Source of the DNA: Burkholderiales bacterium
GTDB taxonomy: Bacteria; Pseudomonadota; Gammaproteobacteria; Burkholderiales; Casimicrobiaceae
Length of the DNA stretch: 64,000 nt
Direction of reading: 5' to 3'
Assembly: GCA_905339295.1 (NCBI GenBank)
Contig: CAJPFI010000044.1
Coordinates: 1 to 64,000 of the forward strand
The notes below the pieces were generated by a model. The model ran no database searches, was not told the origin of the DNA, and saw nothing but the letters and a program-made list of their open reading frames with translations. This document shows positions 33,294-42,362 of this stretch, piece after piece (positions within the stretch are counted from its first letter, which is position 1; each line of letters opens with the position of its first letter). The translations under genes and the position numbers were made by a program.

Positions 33294-33413
33294 GTGGGTC
33301 GCGCTTCGCCTTCCGTGGGTCGGGCTTCAGCCCGACATCCTCGAAGAGCGTCCGGCCGAAGCCGGACCCACAACCGCATCGAATCCCCTGTGGGTCGGGC
33401 TTCAGCCCGACAC
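33294..33413. repeat. Cluster of hairpin repeats with GTGGGTCGGGCTTCAGCCCG core
   Basis: Full copies at 33315-33336 and 33390-33413, a variant in the opposite orientation at 33350-33371 (GTCCGGCCGAAGCCGGAC) and a partial copy at 33294-33310. GAATCCCC precedes the first and last copies. Each core forms a hairpin. It is the same palindrome as in the tandem repeat at 14310-14487, in reverse orientation. The last copy directly abuts the apt stop codon and may act as a transcription end or mRNA-stabilising structure. Confidence 0.8.
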
Positions 33414-33949
33414 TACCCCCCGAACTCGCACAGCGCGACGACCCGGTGCCCCTGCCGCTCCAGCTTCGCGCGTCCGCCGAGATCCGGAAGCGCGATCACG
33501 AACGCGCAGCCGACGACGTCGCCGCCGCCCATCGCGATCAGCCTGAGCGAAGCCTCGGCCGTGCCGCCGGTCGCGACGAGGTCGTCGACGAGCAGCACGC
33601 GCTCGCCTCGCGCGATGCCGTCGCGATGCACTTCGAGGCGATCCGTCCCGTACTCGAGCTGGTAGTCCTGGCCGAAATTCTCGGCGGGGAGCTTTCCCGC
33701 CTTGCGGATCGGCACGAATCCGACCCCGAGCTCGCCCGCCAGCGCCGCGCCCACGATGAAGCCGCGCGATTCGACGCCGGCGATCTTGTCGATCGGCTTG
33801 TCGCGCCAGGCGTCGGTGAGCCGGTCGATCACCGCGCGAAATCCCGCGGCGTCCTTGAGCAGCGTCGTGATGTCGCGGAACCGGACGCCCGGTCTCGGGA
33901 AGTCGGGAACGGTGCGGATGAGCGTGCGCAGGTCGAGCGGAAGGGACAT
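33413..33949 (-). CDS. apt: Adenine phosphoribosyltransferase
   Basis: A 178-residue enzyme of normal length for Apt. PRPP-binding motif [14 protein letters not shown] is complete; [20 protein letters not shown] at the start, [15 protein letters not shown], and [20 protein letters not shown] with the flexible loop are all hallmarks. It converts adenine and PRPP to AMP in the cytoplasm for salvage. Its start is 16 bases after the stop of the small gene upstream on the same strand, so they may be cotranscribed. The TAG stop lies against a hairpin repeat. Confidence 0.95.
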   Translation of the reverse strand: MSLPLDLRTLIRTVPDFPRPGVRFRDITTLLKDAAGFRAVIDRLTDAWRDKPIDKIAGVESRGFIVGAALAGELGVGFVPIRKAGKLPAENFGQDYQLEYGTDRLEVHRDGIARGERVLLVDDLVATGGTAEASLRLIAMGGGDVVGCAFVIALPDLGGRAKLERQGHRVVALCEFGG

Positions 33950-33965
33950 GGCGGGAGCGGACGGA

Positions 33966-34361
33966 TCAGTGGTCGCGGAACCGGAAGGCCGCGGGCATCG
34001 CCGCCGAATCGACGAGATGGAACGTCGGCGTCGGCGCCACGTCGAACGCGACCTCGCCATCCTTCGAGAGGACCCAGTGGTCGGGCAGGCAGTCGTCCAC
34101 GAAGTGCAGGTCGGGCGACTCGTCGTCCTGCAGGTAGACGACCGGGATGCGGCGGGATTTCGCGACGCGGACCGCCTCGTCGATGCCGCGCTTGCTCGCG
34201 TATCGGGCATCGTGGAACGACGTCGCATGGGCGACGATCAGCACCGCGTCGCCCGTGAGGCGCACGTCCTCGGGCGCGGTGAACGCGTGCGGAGGACATG
34301 CGCCTCCGGCGGCGGCGCCGGAGATCATGGCGAACGGTAAACCGGTCAGGTGTCGCCGCAT
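33966..34361 (-). CDS. Hypothetical protein, possibly isochorismatase-like remnant
   Basis: A 131-residue protein upstream of apt. [43 protein letters not shown] and [19 protein letters not shown] recall the central sheet of cysteine-hydrolase folds, but a catalytic Asp-Lys-Cys set is not clear. The start could also be at codon 12. A hydrophobic N-terminal stretch is too weak to call a signal peptide. Function unknown; family link is tentative. Confidence 0.55.
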   Translation of the reverse strand: MRRHLTGLPFAMISGAAAGGACPPHAFTAPEDVRLTGDAVLIVAHATSFHDARYASKRGIDEAVRVAKSRRIPVVYLQDDESPDLHFVDDCLPDHWVLSKDGEVAFDVAPTPTFHLVDSAAMPAAFRFRDH

Positions 34362-34538
34362 GCTTGTCAGCCTCGCGCTGAAGGAGGAGTCGTGATGGAC
34401 GGTGGCGTCGTGATGTCAGTCGTCGTGACGCAACGCGAACCGCAGGTCCGGCGACGACATGGGGAGGGTCGGGGCGCCGGCATTGGCGACGCCACGGCTC
34501 CAGGACCCCGCTCGCCTCCGGGAGACGAGCCTCCGTCG

Positions 34539-35705
34539 CTAGTGCAGCCGGCCAAGTCGGTCGAGCTTGGCGGCGTAGAGGTCGTGGTCGCGGCGCGTCG
34601 TGCTGTTCCGCATCGCGAGCTCGAGATGCCTGCGCGCGGACCCGGTCTCGCCGAGGGTCAGGCTCGCGATGGCGAGCCAGAAGTGGAATTCGTGGTATTC
34701 CGGCGCGCGCGCGATCTCCCGCTCGAACGCCTCCTTCGCCGCCTTCGCGTCACCCGCGCGCAGCGCCGCCATGCCGCGCCGGAAGTGCATGAACGGTGGC
34801 TCCGGCTCGATCCGCTCGAGGGTGGCGGCCAGCCGCCGCGCGTCGTCGGCCCGCCCCAGCGCGGTCAGCACCGGGATCAGGTTCGACATCGCCTCGGTGT
34901 TCCACGGCTCCTGGTCGAGGACGTGGCTCAGCACCCTCTCGGCCTCGAGCGGATGGCCGTGGCGCCGATAGACGACGCCGAGCGTGCTGTACGGCGCCAG
35001 GAAGTGCGGCGCCTGCACGATCGCCTCGCGCGCCCACCAGTACGCGTCGTCGATGCGGCCGCCGACGAGCGCCTCGACCGCGCGGTTGTTCATGAACATC
35101 GCGACGACGACGTCCTCGCCGATCGCCACCGTGCGCGCCGAGCGCAGGTCCTGCGGCGGCAGGAAGTCGATCGTCATCGCCTCGCTCTCGCGCGGCTTCA
35201 GCCCGGCGCGGTGCCCGATGCCGATGCCCTCGATCTTCGTGCGGCCGAGCGTCAGGTTGACGTGGCCGATCGACAGGTAGAGGTCGCCGGTGCGCGCCCA
35301 GATGTCGTCGACGAACACTTTCTGGTAGGTGACGGTGAGGCCGAGCTCCTTCGCGAACGCCGCGGTCATGATGACCAGCGACAGGCAGTTGCCGGAGCGC
35401 GCGGCGAACGCCTGCGCGGCGTTGCGCGTGAACTCGGTGTCGTACTCGAGCCTGAGCTGGCCCTTGCCGTACAGCGCGTCGAGCAGCGCATTCTGGCGGC
35501 CCTTGTCGCGCGCCTGCCCGGCGATCTCGGCGTCGGCGTAGCGTCTCATCTCGTCGCTCATCGCGAACACGTCGGCGGCGCTGACGCGCTCCGACGGTGC
35601 GGCGAACAGGCCGTCGCTGAAGAAGCGCCCGTCCGGACGCGCCACCGGCGCGCCGGCGCATGCGGCGAGCAGCAAGGAAAGCAGCAGCACCACGCCACGG
35701 GTCAT
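34539..35705 (-). CDS. Lipoprotein with transglutaminase-like domain and TPR repeats
   Basis: A 388-residue protein with GAGGAGGGG before the ATG and a lipobox LAAC (Cys16). The middle has a transglutaminase-like core, SGNCLSLVIMTAAFAKELGL, with a candidate Cys and a later His in IGHVNLTLG. The C-terminal half is TPR: LAPYSTLGVVYRRHGHPLEA, NLIPVLTALGRADDARRLAA, and FHFWLAIASLTLGETGSA. It is membrane-anchored and periplasmic, perhaps modifying or scaffolding envelope proteins. It is monocistronic. Confidence 0.78.
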   Translation of the reverse strand: MTRGVVLLLSLLLAACAGAPVARPDGRFFSDGLFAAPSERVSAADVFAMSDEMRRYADAEIAGQARDKGRQNALLDALYGKGQLRLEYDTEFTRNAAQAFAARSGNCLSLVIMTAAFAKELGLTVTYQKVFVDDIWARTGDLYLSIGHVNLTLGRTKIEGIGIGHRAGLKPRESEAMTIDFLPPQDLRSARTVAIGEDVVVAMFMNNRAVEALVGGRIDDAYWWAREAIVQAPHFLAPYSTLGVVYRRHGHPLEAERVLSHVLDQEPWNTEAMSNLIPVLTALGRADDARRLAATLERIEPEPPFMHFRRGMAALRAGDAKAAKEAFEREIARAPEYHEFHFWLAIASLTLGETGSARRHLELAMRNSTTRRDHDLYAAKLDRLGRLH

Positions 35706-35966
35706 ACGGCGCCCCTCCTCGGCCGAGCCTGCCGGCGATTCTAGCGCCGGGACGCCCGGGCGTGCCACGACCGCCGGGCATGGCCGGGGAACTCCCTCCG
35801 TCGGCCATCGGAGCGGGGGTTCGCGCGGGAAGTGCATCCGGTGCCCGCGCGGGAGCGGCACGGCACGAGGCGGTCGCGCCGCCTGCGTGGCGGGAACCGG
35901 TCCCCGGCACTTCGCGGCCGGCGCGACGCAGCTGACGGTGTATCGTTGCCTGCCGCGAGTGCGACG

Positions 35967-36380
35967 ATGGGCGAACGAGCACACCTTCCGCCGATCACCG
36001 GCGACGACGTCGTCTGGACGGCCGTGCGCGCGCAGGGCGCGGGCGGGCAGAACGTCAACAAGGTCGCGTCCGCCGTGCACCTGCGCTTCGACGTGCGCGG
36101 ATCGTCGCTGCCGGAAGCGGTCAAGGCGCGGCTGCTCGCGAGCGGCGACCAGCGCATCACGCCCGCGGGCGTCGTCGTCATCAAGGCGCAGCGCCACCGC
36201 ACGCAGGAGCGCAATCTCGCCGACGCGCTCGAGCGGCTGCAGGCGCTCGTCGAGGCCGCCGCGCACGTCCCGCGTGCGCGCCGGCCGACGCGGCCCACCA
36301 AGGGATCGCAACGCCGCCGTGTCGACAGCAAGGTGGAGCGCGGTCGGACCAAGGCGGCGCGGGGCCGGGTCGTCGAGTGA
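35967..36380 (+). CDS. arfB: Peptidyl-tRNA hydrolase ArfB (ribosome rescue)
   Basis: A 137-residue release-factor-like protein with the catalytic GGQ at residues 26-28 (AQGAGGQNVNKVAS) and the basic C-terminal tail that enters the mRNA channel (RRPTRPTKGSQRRRVDSK). Length matches ArfB/YaeJ. It frees peptides from ribosomes stalled without a stop codon. The yaeQ gene starts one base after its stop, so the two are an operon, a common pairing. Confidence 0.93.
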   Translation: MGERAHLPPITGDDVVWTAVRAQGAGGQNVNKVASAVHLRFDVRGSSLPEAVKARLLASGDQRITPAGVVVIKAQRHRTQERNLADALERLQALVEAAAHVPRARRPTRPTKGSQRRRVDSKVERGRTKAARGRVVE

Positions 36381-36381
36381 G

Positions 36382-36945
36382 ATGGCCCTCAAGTCGACCA
36401 TCTTCCGGGCCGGGCTCGCGGTCGCCGACATCGACCGCGGCTACTACCGCGACCACGCGCTGACGCTCGCGCGCCATCCGTCCGAGACGGACGAGCGCAT
36501 GATGATCCGGCTGCTGGCGTTCGCGCTCAACGCCGACGACCGGCTCGAGTTCGGCCGCGGACTGAGCGCCGAGGGCGAGCCGGACCTGTGGCGCCGCGAC
36601 CGGACCGGCGCGGTCGAGCAGTGGATCGACGTGGGACTCCCCGACGAGCGCGACGTGCGCAAGGCGTGCGGGCGCTCGCGCGAGGTGCTCGTCTACGCGT
36701 ACGGCGGCCGCGCCGCCGCACTGTGGTGGGCGAAGGCCGGGCCGGCGCTCGCGCGGCAGGACTCGCTCACCGTGCGCGAAGTGCCGGCGGAGGCGAGCCG
36801 CGCGCTCGCCGGACTGGCCGCGCGGACGCTGACGCTGCAGTGCACGGTGCAGGACGGGCACGTGTTCGTCGCCGACGGCGAGCGCTCGGTCGCCGTCGAA
36901 CTGCGGACGCTCAAGGAATCGCAGCGTCAGCGTCGACTCCCGTGA
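36382..36945 (+). CDS. yaeQ: YaeQ family protein
   Basis: A 187-residue YaeQ protein. MALKSTIFRAGLAVADIDRG, HPSETDERMMIRLLAFALNA, GLSAEGEPDLW and VEQWIDVGLPDERDVRKACG are family-defining. The fold is related to PD-(D/E)xK nucleases and the E-x-D pair in EGEPDLW with downstream Gln/Lys fits, though no clear cellular role is known. It is cotranscribed with arfB. Confidence 0.93.
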   Translation: MALKSTIFRAGLAVADIDRGYYRDHALTLARHPSETDERMMIRLLAFALNADDRLEFGRGLSAEGEPDLWRRDRTGAVEQWIDVGLPDERDVRKACGRSREVLVYAYGGRAAALWWAKAGPALARQDSLTVREVPAEASRALAGLAARTLTLQCTVQDGHVFVADGERSVAVELRTLKESQRQRRLP

Positions 36946-37010
36946 CGCCCGCGGGCCGGAACGCCGGGGCGCGCAATCCCGAAAGTCGACGCCGGTCGTG
37001 CTTTGCGCCC

Positions 37011-37775
37011 TCACCTCCCCGGCAGGTCTCCGAACCCCGGCACCTTCACCGCCGGCCGCGAGAAGTCGACACCCGCGACGAGTCCCAGCACGTTCAGCTC
37101 GAAGCCCTCCTCGCCGCCGACGATCACGCCCAGCAACCCGTTGAGCGAGAGCTGATAGCCGGCGCCGGAGGGCGAGCGCGCGAACACCTGCCCGGGCGAA
37201 AGATAGTCCTTGCCGACCGCGTGCGCCGGCAGCGCGAGCCTGAGCCCGGGAATCTCGCGCGCGACGTGCGCGACGAACGTGTTGCTGTTGGGCCCCGGCC
37301 ACGCGCTGTAGGTCGAAGCGTAGGGATACGACGCCGCGGCGGCGGGCAGCTTCGCGATGACCGGTTCGGCGTCCGCGCCGCGCAGGTCGCGGATGACCGA
37401 AGGCTTCGCGCCGTACCACTCCGCGTCCGGGGCGCGCACGTCCGAGACCGACAGCGCCGACCCGCCGCCACGCGCGTACCAGCCGATCACCTCGTAGCGC
37501 GTGTAGCGCTCCGCTCCGGCCGGCTTCGCTGCGATCCAGGTGTGCACGGCGAACGCGCCTCGCCAGCCGAATGTGCGCGCGGCGTAGACCTGCACGATCG
37601 CCTCGCGATGGGACGCCGGCGACGGCGCGAGCCCGGTGGGGCGGTGCGTCGCCCGCGACCAGTCGCCACCGAGCGAGGCCATGCCGAACGCGAGCGCGAT
37701 CACGGGCCCGAGCAGCAGGACGCCGATCAGCAGGATCGGCCAGGTCACGACGCGGGGCGGCTTTCTGCGGATCAC
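37011..37775 (-). CDS. DUF3750 family membrane-anchored protein
   Basis: A 254-residue protein with one N-terminal membrane segment (about residues 11-32) and a periplasmic domain with AFAVHTWIAAKPAGAERYTR, YSAWPGPNSNTFVAHVAREI and LGVIVGGEEGFELNVLGLV, diagnostic of DUF3750. The His and Asn-rich motifs suggest an enzyme but none is established. It lies 65 bases before the next gene's stop on the same strand (crystallin-like gene is upstream). Confidence 0.88.
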   Translation of the reverse strand: MIRRKPPRVVTWPILLIGVLLLGPVIALAFGMASLGGDWSRATHRPTGLAPSPASHREAIVQVYAARTFGWRGAFAVHTWIAAKPAGAERYTRYEVIGWYARGGGSALSVSDVRAPDAEWYGAKPSVIRDLRGADAEPVIAKLPAAAASYPYASTYSAWPGPNSNTFVAHVAREIPGLRLALPAHAVGKDYLSPGQVFARSPSGAGYQLSLNGLLGVIVGGEEGFELNVLGLVAGVDFSRPAVKVPGFGDLPGR

Positions 37776-37846
37776 GAGCAGTACGACCGTCGTGGCGTGA
37801 CTGCGTTCCGCGGGCGGCGCGCGCGGAGGCGAGCGGGCGGGCGGCG

Positions 37847-38617
37847 TCAGACGCGCGGCTCGCCGCGCCCGTTCACGGTGATCGTCGGTCCCGGCGGGAA
37901 CGCGAGCTGCGCATGGTATTCGCGGCCGCGGAAGCGGTAGGTGACGTCCCAGTACGCTGGCTGGCCCGAGTAGCCGGTCGTGCAGCGCTCGACCGTTCCC
38001 CGGCGGCCGCCGGCGGCCTGCGAGCCGATCGCCGCGCCGCCGACCGCGCCGATCGCGGTCGCGACGTCGCGCCCGCGCCCGCCACCAATCTGGTGGCCCA
38101 GCACGCCGCCCAGGATGCCCCCGAGGATCGCTCCCCCGACGTTGCGGTCGGTGTAGCGCTCGCGCTCGACCCAGCAGCGCTGCTCGGGCGGCCCGCCGAC
38201 CTCGCGCACGGCGATCACATCCGCCTGGTACAGCTGCTCGCCGTAGCGCGGGTAGTAGTTGTACGCGGGCGGCGGTGCGGGCGGATAGTCGCCGGCGACG
38301 TTCGCGCCGACGCGCCGCACCGACGAGATGCTGCCGGAGAGGCCCATCGCGCCGAGCGACGGATACTGGCCCGGCGTGAGCACCGTGCAGCGGCCGCCGT
38401 AGTACGCATCGGCGCAGAACTCCCAGCGGCCGCGATCGACGATCGCCGACTCGGTGCGGTCGTTGAAGCCGTACGGGTCGAGGTTCGGCGAATCCCAGTT
38501 GAGGGCGTGGCTCTGGCCGCGGAAGCCCTGCTGCGAATACAGCGTGACCTGCGCGGAAGCGGCGGCGGCGAAGGCGAGCGCGGCGGCGGCCGAAACGAGT
38601 GCGAGGATGCGCGACAT
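37847..38617 (-). CDS. Beta/gamma-crystallin-like and glycine-zipper secreted protein (paralogue 1)
   Basis: A 256-residue exported protein: signal peptide (1-22, ASAQ), a crystallin-like domain (VTLYSQQGFRGQSHALNWDS and WEFCADAYYGGRCTVLTPGQ), a Pro/Tyr-rich linker, then a glycine-zipper 2TM segment (GGAILGGILGGVLGHQIGGG and IGAVGGAAIGS), and a C-terminal beta segment ending PGPTITVNGRGEPRV. Crystallin motifs often bind calcium; the zipper suggests outer-membrane insertion. It is closely similar in all parts to the protein at 42363-43154, so a gene duplication occurred. Confidence 0.82.
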   Translation of the reverse strand: MSRILALVSAAAALAFAAAASAQVTLYSQQGFRGQSHALNWDSPNLDPYGFNDRTESAIVDRGRWEFCADAYYGGRCTVLTPGQYPSLGAMGLSGSISSVRRVGANVAGDYPPAPPPAYNYYPRYGEQLYQADVIAVREVGGPPEQRCWVERERYTDRNVGGAILGGILGGVLGHQIGGGRGRDVATAIGAVGGAAIGSQAAGGRRGTVERCTTGYSGQPAYWDVTYRFRGREYHAQLAFPPGPTITVNGRGEPRV

Positions 38618-39183
38618 GGCGGTTGATCTATTGACGGGTCGGGACGGGGCCCCATCGTACTGCTTTCGCGCACGGACGTCGCGTGCGCGCAGGCGTGGCG
38701 GGCGTGCGCGCGCCGTGGCGTTCGGGGCGTCCCCCGGTTGCGGCACGCATGCGCTGCGTGGATGCCCGCCATGCGAAACGACCGGTCGAGCGGCGCCGCG
38801 CGTACGTCGACGCGCTCGAGTACGCGTTCGGCGTACGGCTGCGCCGCGCGACGCGGAGCTGCGTGACGCGAGGAGGCGCTTCCCTGCACGCGATGCCGAC
38901 CCGCATCGGCGGTCCGGCCGCCCTGATCGCGTTCGCGGGCTAGCGTCTGCCGACCGATCCGGCGTTCGATTCGGCGGGCAGCGCCTGTCCCGCCGCCGCG
39001 ATCGTCGCGCCCCGCGAGGGCCGCGGCATCGCGAACGTCGTGCCGGACGTCAGGCGCCTGCCGCCGCGCCCCGGAGGCGTCGCCGGGACGCCGGCGCCCG
39101 CGCGCGACGCACGCGCCGCGCGCGACGGCGAGCGAGGGGGCGATAATCCGCCGACCTCCAGTCAACGCAACGCCGGAAACCGG
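38618..39183. other. Intergenic region, nothing recognised
   Basis: About 565 bases between divergent genes (crystallin-like reverse, ABC exporter forward). It has GC-rich open frames without ribosome binding sites. A GATAAT at 39142-39147 could be a -10 box for the exporter gene, but no matching -35 box is visible. Confidence 0.35.
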
Positions 39184-41094
39184 ATGCCCAAGACCTACAC
39201 CGCAGGCGGTCGCGACTCGACTCCGCGCGGCGGCGCGACCGGCGCCGCGCAGGGACCCGTGCCGGACTCATGGCGCGAACGCTTCGGCGCGCTGCGCAAC
39301 CTGCCGCCGTTCCTGAAGCTCGTCTGGCAGACGAGCCCCGTCCTCACGATCGGCCAGATCGCGCTGCGCGCGGTGCGCGCACTCCTGCCCGTCGCCTCGC
39401 TCTACGTCGGCAAGCTGATCATCGACGAGGTCGTGGCGATCGCGGGCTCGGTGCCGACGGCCGACTCGCTGCAGCAGTGGCTGGCGAGCGGGTCGCTCGA
39501 CCGCATCGGCATCCTGCTCGCCGTCGAGTTCGGGCTCGCGGTGCTGTCCGACGTGCTGGGCCGCACGGTGTCGCTGCTCGACTCGCTGCTGTCCGAGCAG
39601 TTCTCCAACGCCACCAGCCTGCGCCTGATGGAGCACTCGGCGACGCTCGACCTCGAGGACTTCGAGGACAGCGAGCTGCAGGACCGGCTGGAGCGCGCGC
39701 GACGCCAGACCCTCGGCCGCAGCACGCTGCTGGGCCAGGTGTTCGGCCAGGCGCAGGACGTCATCACGATCCTGAGCTTCGGCGCGACGCTGGTCGTCTA
39801 CGCGCCGTGGCTCATCGTGCTGCTGGCGCTGGCGCTGGTGCCGGCCTTCCTCGGCGAGGCGCACTTCAACGCGCAGAGCTACACGCTCAACTACCAGCGC
39901 GCGCCCGAGCGGCGAGAGCTCGACTACGTGCGCCAGACCGGCGCCAGCGTCGAGACGGCGAAGGAAGTGAAGGTGTTCGGGCTGCACGGCTTCCTGATCG
40001 AGCGCTACCGACGGCTCGCCGCCGACTTCTACGAGGCCAACCGCGCGCTCGCGATCCGGCGCGCCGGCTGGGGCAGCGTGCTCACCGCGATCGGCACCGT
40101 GGGCTACTACGTCGCCTACGCCTACATCGTCTGGCGCACGCTGCACGGCGACTTCACGATCGGCGACCTCACGTTCCTCGCCGGGTCGTTCCGGCGGCTG
40201 CGCAACCTGCTCGAGGGGCTCCTGATCGGCTTCTCGCAGATGGCCGGACAGGCGCTCTACCTCGACGATCTCTTCTCGTTCTTCGAGATCGACGCGGAGA
40301 TCGTCTCGCCGAAGGATCCGCGGCCGTTCCCCGACCCGATCCGCGACGGATTCCGCTTCGAGGACGCGGGCTTCCGCTATCCCGGCGCCGAGCGCTGGGC
40401 CGTGCGCCACCTCACCTTCGACCTGCGCGCCGGCGAGGTGCTGGCGCTGGTCGGCGAGAACGGCGCCGGCAAGACCACCGTCGTGAAGCTGCTGGCGCGG
40501 CTCTACGACCCCGACGAAGGCCGCATCCTGCTCGACGGGCACGACCTGCGCGACTACGACCTCGCGGCGCTGCGCGCCAACATCGGCGTCATCTTCCAGG
40601 ATTTCGTGCGCTACCACCTTTCCGCGGCGGACAACATCGCGGTCGGCCGGATCGAGTCGCGCGACGACCGCCCCCGCATCGTCGCCGCGGCCCGGCGCAG
40701 CCTCGCCGACGAGGTCATCGACAGGCTTCCGAACGGCTACGACCAGATCATCGGCAAGCGATTCCGCACCGGCGTCGACCTCTCCGGCGGCGAATGGCAG
40801 AAGATCGCCATCGCGCGCGCGTACATGCGCGACGCGCAGGTGCTGATCCTCGACGAGCCGACCGCCGCGCTCGACGCGCGCGCCGAATTCGGGGTCTTCC
40901 AGCGCTTCAAGGAACTGAGCGAGGGCAAGACCGCGGTGCTGATCTCGCACCGCTTCTCCAGCGTGCGCATGGCCGACCGCATCCTGGTGCTCGTCGACGG
41001 GAGCGTCGAGGCCGCCGGCACGCACGACGAGCTGCTGCGCGCGGGTGGCCGCTACAGCGAACTGTTCGAACTGCAGGCGGCCGGCTATCGCTGA
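39184..41094 (+). CDS. ABC exporter, fused permease and ATPase
   Basis: A 636-residue half-transporter. Residues about 40-340 form a six-helix exporter membrane domain, and about 375-630 the ATPase with Walker A VGENGAGKTTVVKLL (near 424), signature LSGGEWQKIAIAR (near 533), Walker B VLILDEPTAALD (near 555) and switch His in SHRF. It would work as a homodimer exporting a lipid, peptide or drug. The cytoplasmic VKVFGLHGFLIERYR loop is typical of this subfamily. The start at 39184 was chosen because upstream in-frame sequence is Pro/Arg-rich and not protein-like. Confidence 0.88.
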   Translation: MPKTYTAGGRDSTPRGGATGAAQGPVPDSWRERFGALRNLPPFLKLVWQTSPVLTIGQIALRAVRALLPVASLYVGKLIIDEVVAIAGSVPTADSLQQWLASGSLDRIGILLAVEFGLAVLSDVLGRTVSLLDSLLSEQFSNATSLRLMEHSATLDLEDFEDSELQDRLERARRQTLGRSTLLGQVFGQAQDVITILSFGATLVVYAPWLIVLLALALVPAFLGEAHFNAQSYTLNYQRAPERRELDYVRQTGASVETAKEVKVFGLHGFLIERYRRLAADFYEANRALAIRRAGWGSVLTAIGTVGYYVAYAYIVWRTLHGDFTIGDLTFLAGSFRRLRNLLEGLLIGFSQMAGQALYLDDLFSFFEIDAEIVSPKDPRPFPDPIRDGFRFEDAGFRYPGAERWAVRHLTFDLRAGEVLALVGENGAGKTTVVKLLARLYDPDEGRILLDGHDLRDYDLAALRANIGVIFQDFVRYHLSAADNIAVGRIESRDDRPRIVAAARRSLADEVIDRLPNGYDQIIGKRFRTGVDLSGGEWQKIAIARAYMRDAQVLILDEPTAALDARAEFGVFQRFKELSEGKTAVLISHRFSSVRMADRILVLVDGSVEAAGTHDELLRAGGRYSELFELQAAGYR

Positions 41095-41286
41095 ACGGGA
41101 GCGCGGTCAGCGCCCCCCCGACCCGGCTCCCGGGCCTGCCTCGTGATCGGGTCGCCGATCACGCCGCCGCATGCATGCGAATGCAGGCGCGGCGGCGACA
41201 CGCCGCAGGTTGCCGGGCGACCAACGCCGTCGGAAGGCGCGCCCACGGTCCGACGGCACGGGATCGGGCCGCCGGACAAATAAAGT

Positions 41287-41315
41287 TTGACTATGGTAGA
41301 GGAACCCTGTATAAA
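41287..41315 (+). promoter_or_regulatory. Strong sigma-70 promoter of the cold-shock gene
   Basis: TTGACT at 41287-41292, a 17-base spacer and TATAAA at 41310-41315, one of the best consensus matches in the window, in an AT-rich island. Transcription would start near 41322, giving a leader of about 130 bases before the cold-shock ATG. Confidence 0.75.
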
Positions 41316-41321
41316 TTCGCG

Positions 41322-41454
41322 TGCAGGTTCTTCAAGTGAATTCGTCAGTCCTTCGCGTCCGCTCCCGCGGCGCCCAGCTGGTCTTCGTTCCCTCCCTTGA
41401 TGTTCCCGCGCCACGGGCACTTGCCCGTGTTCATACATGATAGGAACAGAAGAC
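41322..41454 (+). promoter_or_regulatory. Long 5' leader of cold-shock mRNA
   Basis: About 130 transcribed but untranslated bases lie between the promoter and the ATG. Long leaders in csp mRNAs act as temperature-responsive RNA structures. GGGCACTTGCCCGTG at about 41415-41429 can form a hairpin just before the ribosome binding site AGGA at 41442-41445. Structure and thermosensing are inferred. Confidence 0.45.
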
Positions 41455-41664
41455 ATGAGCAATACAGGAAGCGTCAAATGGTTCAACGACGGCAAGGGTT
41501 TCGGATTCATCACGCCTGACGGCGGCGGCAAGGACCTGTTCGCGCACTTCTCGGCGATCCAGGGCGAGGGACACAAGTCCCTGCGCGAGAACCAGAAGGT
41601 CTCGTTCGACGTCACCAGCGGTCCCAAGGGTGACCAGGCCTCGAACATCAAGCCGCTCGACTGA
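41455..41664 (+). CDS. cspA: Cold-shock protein (CspA family)
   Basis: A 69-residue cold-shock domain protein. RNA-binding motifs KGFGFITP (RNP1) and DLFAHFSAI (RNP2) are complete, with the N-terminal [13 protein letters not shown]. It binds single-stranded RNA and DNA and melts secondary structure. An in-frame ATG at 41437 would add six residues, but AGGA at 41442 and family length favour 41455. It has its own promoter and terminator, so it is a single-gene unit. Confidence 0.95.
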   Translation: MSNTGSVKWFNDGKGFGFITPDGGGKDLFAHFSAIQGEGHKSLRENQKVSFDVTSGPKGDQASNIKPLD

Positions 41665-41688
41665 TCCGTCGTCGACACGCTGCAACGA

Positions 41689-41712
41689 AGGCCCGGGCAA
41701 CCGGGCCTTTTT
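41689..41712 (+). terminator. Rho-independent terminator after the cold-shock gene
   Basis: Perfect 8-bp stem AGGCCCGG / CCGGGCCT with loop GCAA, followed by TTTTT. It lies 24 bases after the csp stop codon and is the clearest intrinsic terminator in the window. Confidence 0.92.
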
Positions 41713-41831
41713 GCTGGGGCCGGCCGCGGGGATTCGCCGGCCGGACATCCGGTCAGGTTCGCGGCGCCTGGCGCGACGCGGCACGGGCCCGTGGCGACGC
41801 GTCGCGCTTCGCGGACCCGTCGGGAGTATCC

Positions 41832-42203
41832 CTACGCGTCCACCGCGAGTTCCTTCAGCGCCGAGAGCGGGACGACCGCGAGCGTCTCCTCGTGCGTGGC
41901 CCGGAGCACGACCGGCGGCGCGACGCCCGCCTCGTACGCCTGCCGCCACGTCGCCGCGCACACGCACCACCGGTCGCCGGGCTTCAATCCCGGAAAGCCG
42001 TATTCGGGCACCGGCGTGACGAGATCGTTGCCCTGCCCGCGCGCGAACGCGAGGAATTCGCGCGTCACCTTCACGCACACGACGTGCAGGCCCACGTCCT
42101 CGGGGCCGGTATTGCAGCAGCCGTCGCGGTAGAAGCCGGTGCGCGGCGACGTCGAGCACGGCGCGAGTGCGCTGCCCAGCACGTTGCGGTCGTCGTTCGG
42201 CAT
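41832..42203 (-). CDS. DUF2237 family protein
   Basis: A 123-residue protein with the family signature NVLGSALAPCSTSPRTGFYR, DGCCNTGPEDVGLHVVC, GNDLVTPVPEYGFPGLKPGD and WCVCAATWRQAYEAG. Six conserved cysteines suggest metal or redox chemistry, but the role is unknown. It is cytoplasmic and monocistronic, converging with the csp unit. Confidence 0.9.
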   Translation of the reverse strand: MPNDDRNVLGSALAPCSTSPRTGFYRDGCCNTGPEDVGLHVVCVKVTREFLAFARGQGNDLVTPVPEYGFPGLKPGDRWCVCAATWRQAYEAGVAPPVVLRATHEETLAVVPLSALKELAVDA

Positions 42204-42362
42204 CGCGGTCCTCGCGTCGGATTGGCAAAGCGCACCAGTCTAACGGTCGCGGCGGCGTCCGGCCCTGCGCCCGGATGCGCGACATGCCGCCGGCGGCGGC
42301 GGGACCGCACGCCGGCCGCCCGCGCCGGACCGGCCGGCACGACGTCGTCGAGCCGCTGCGGG

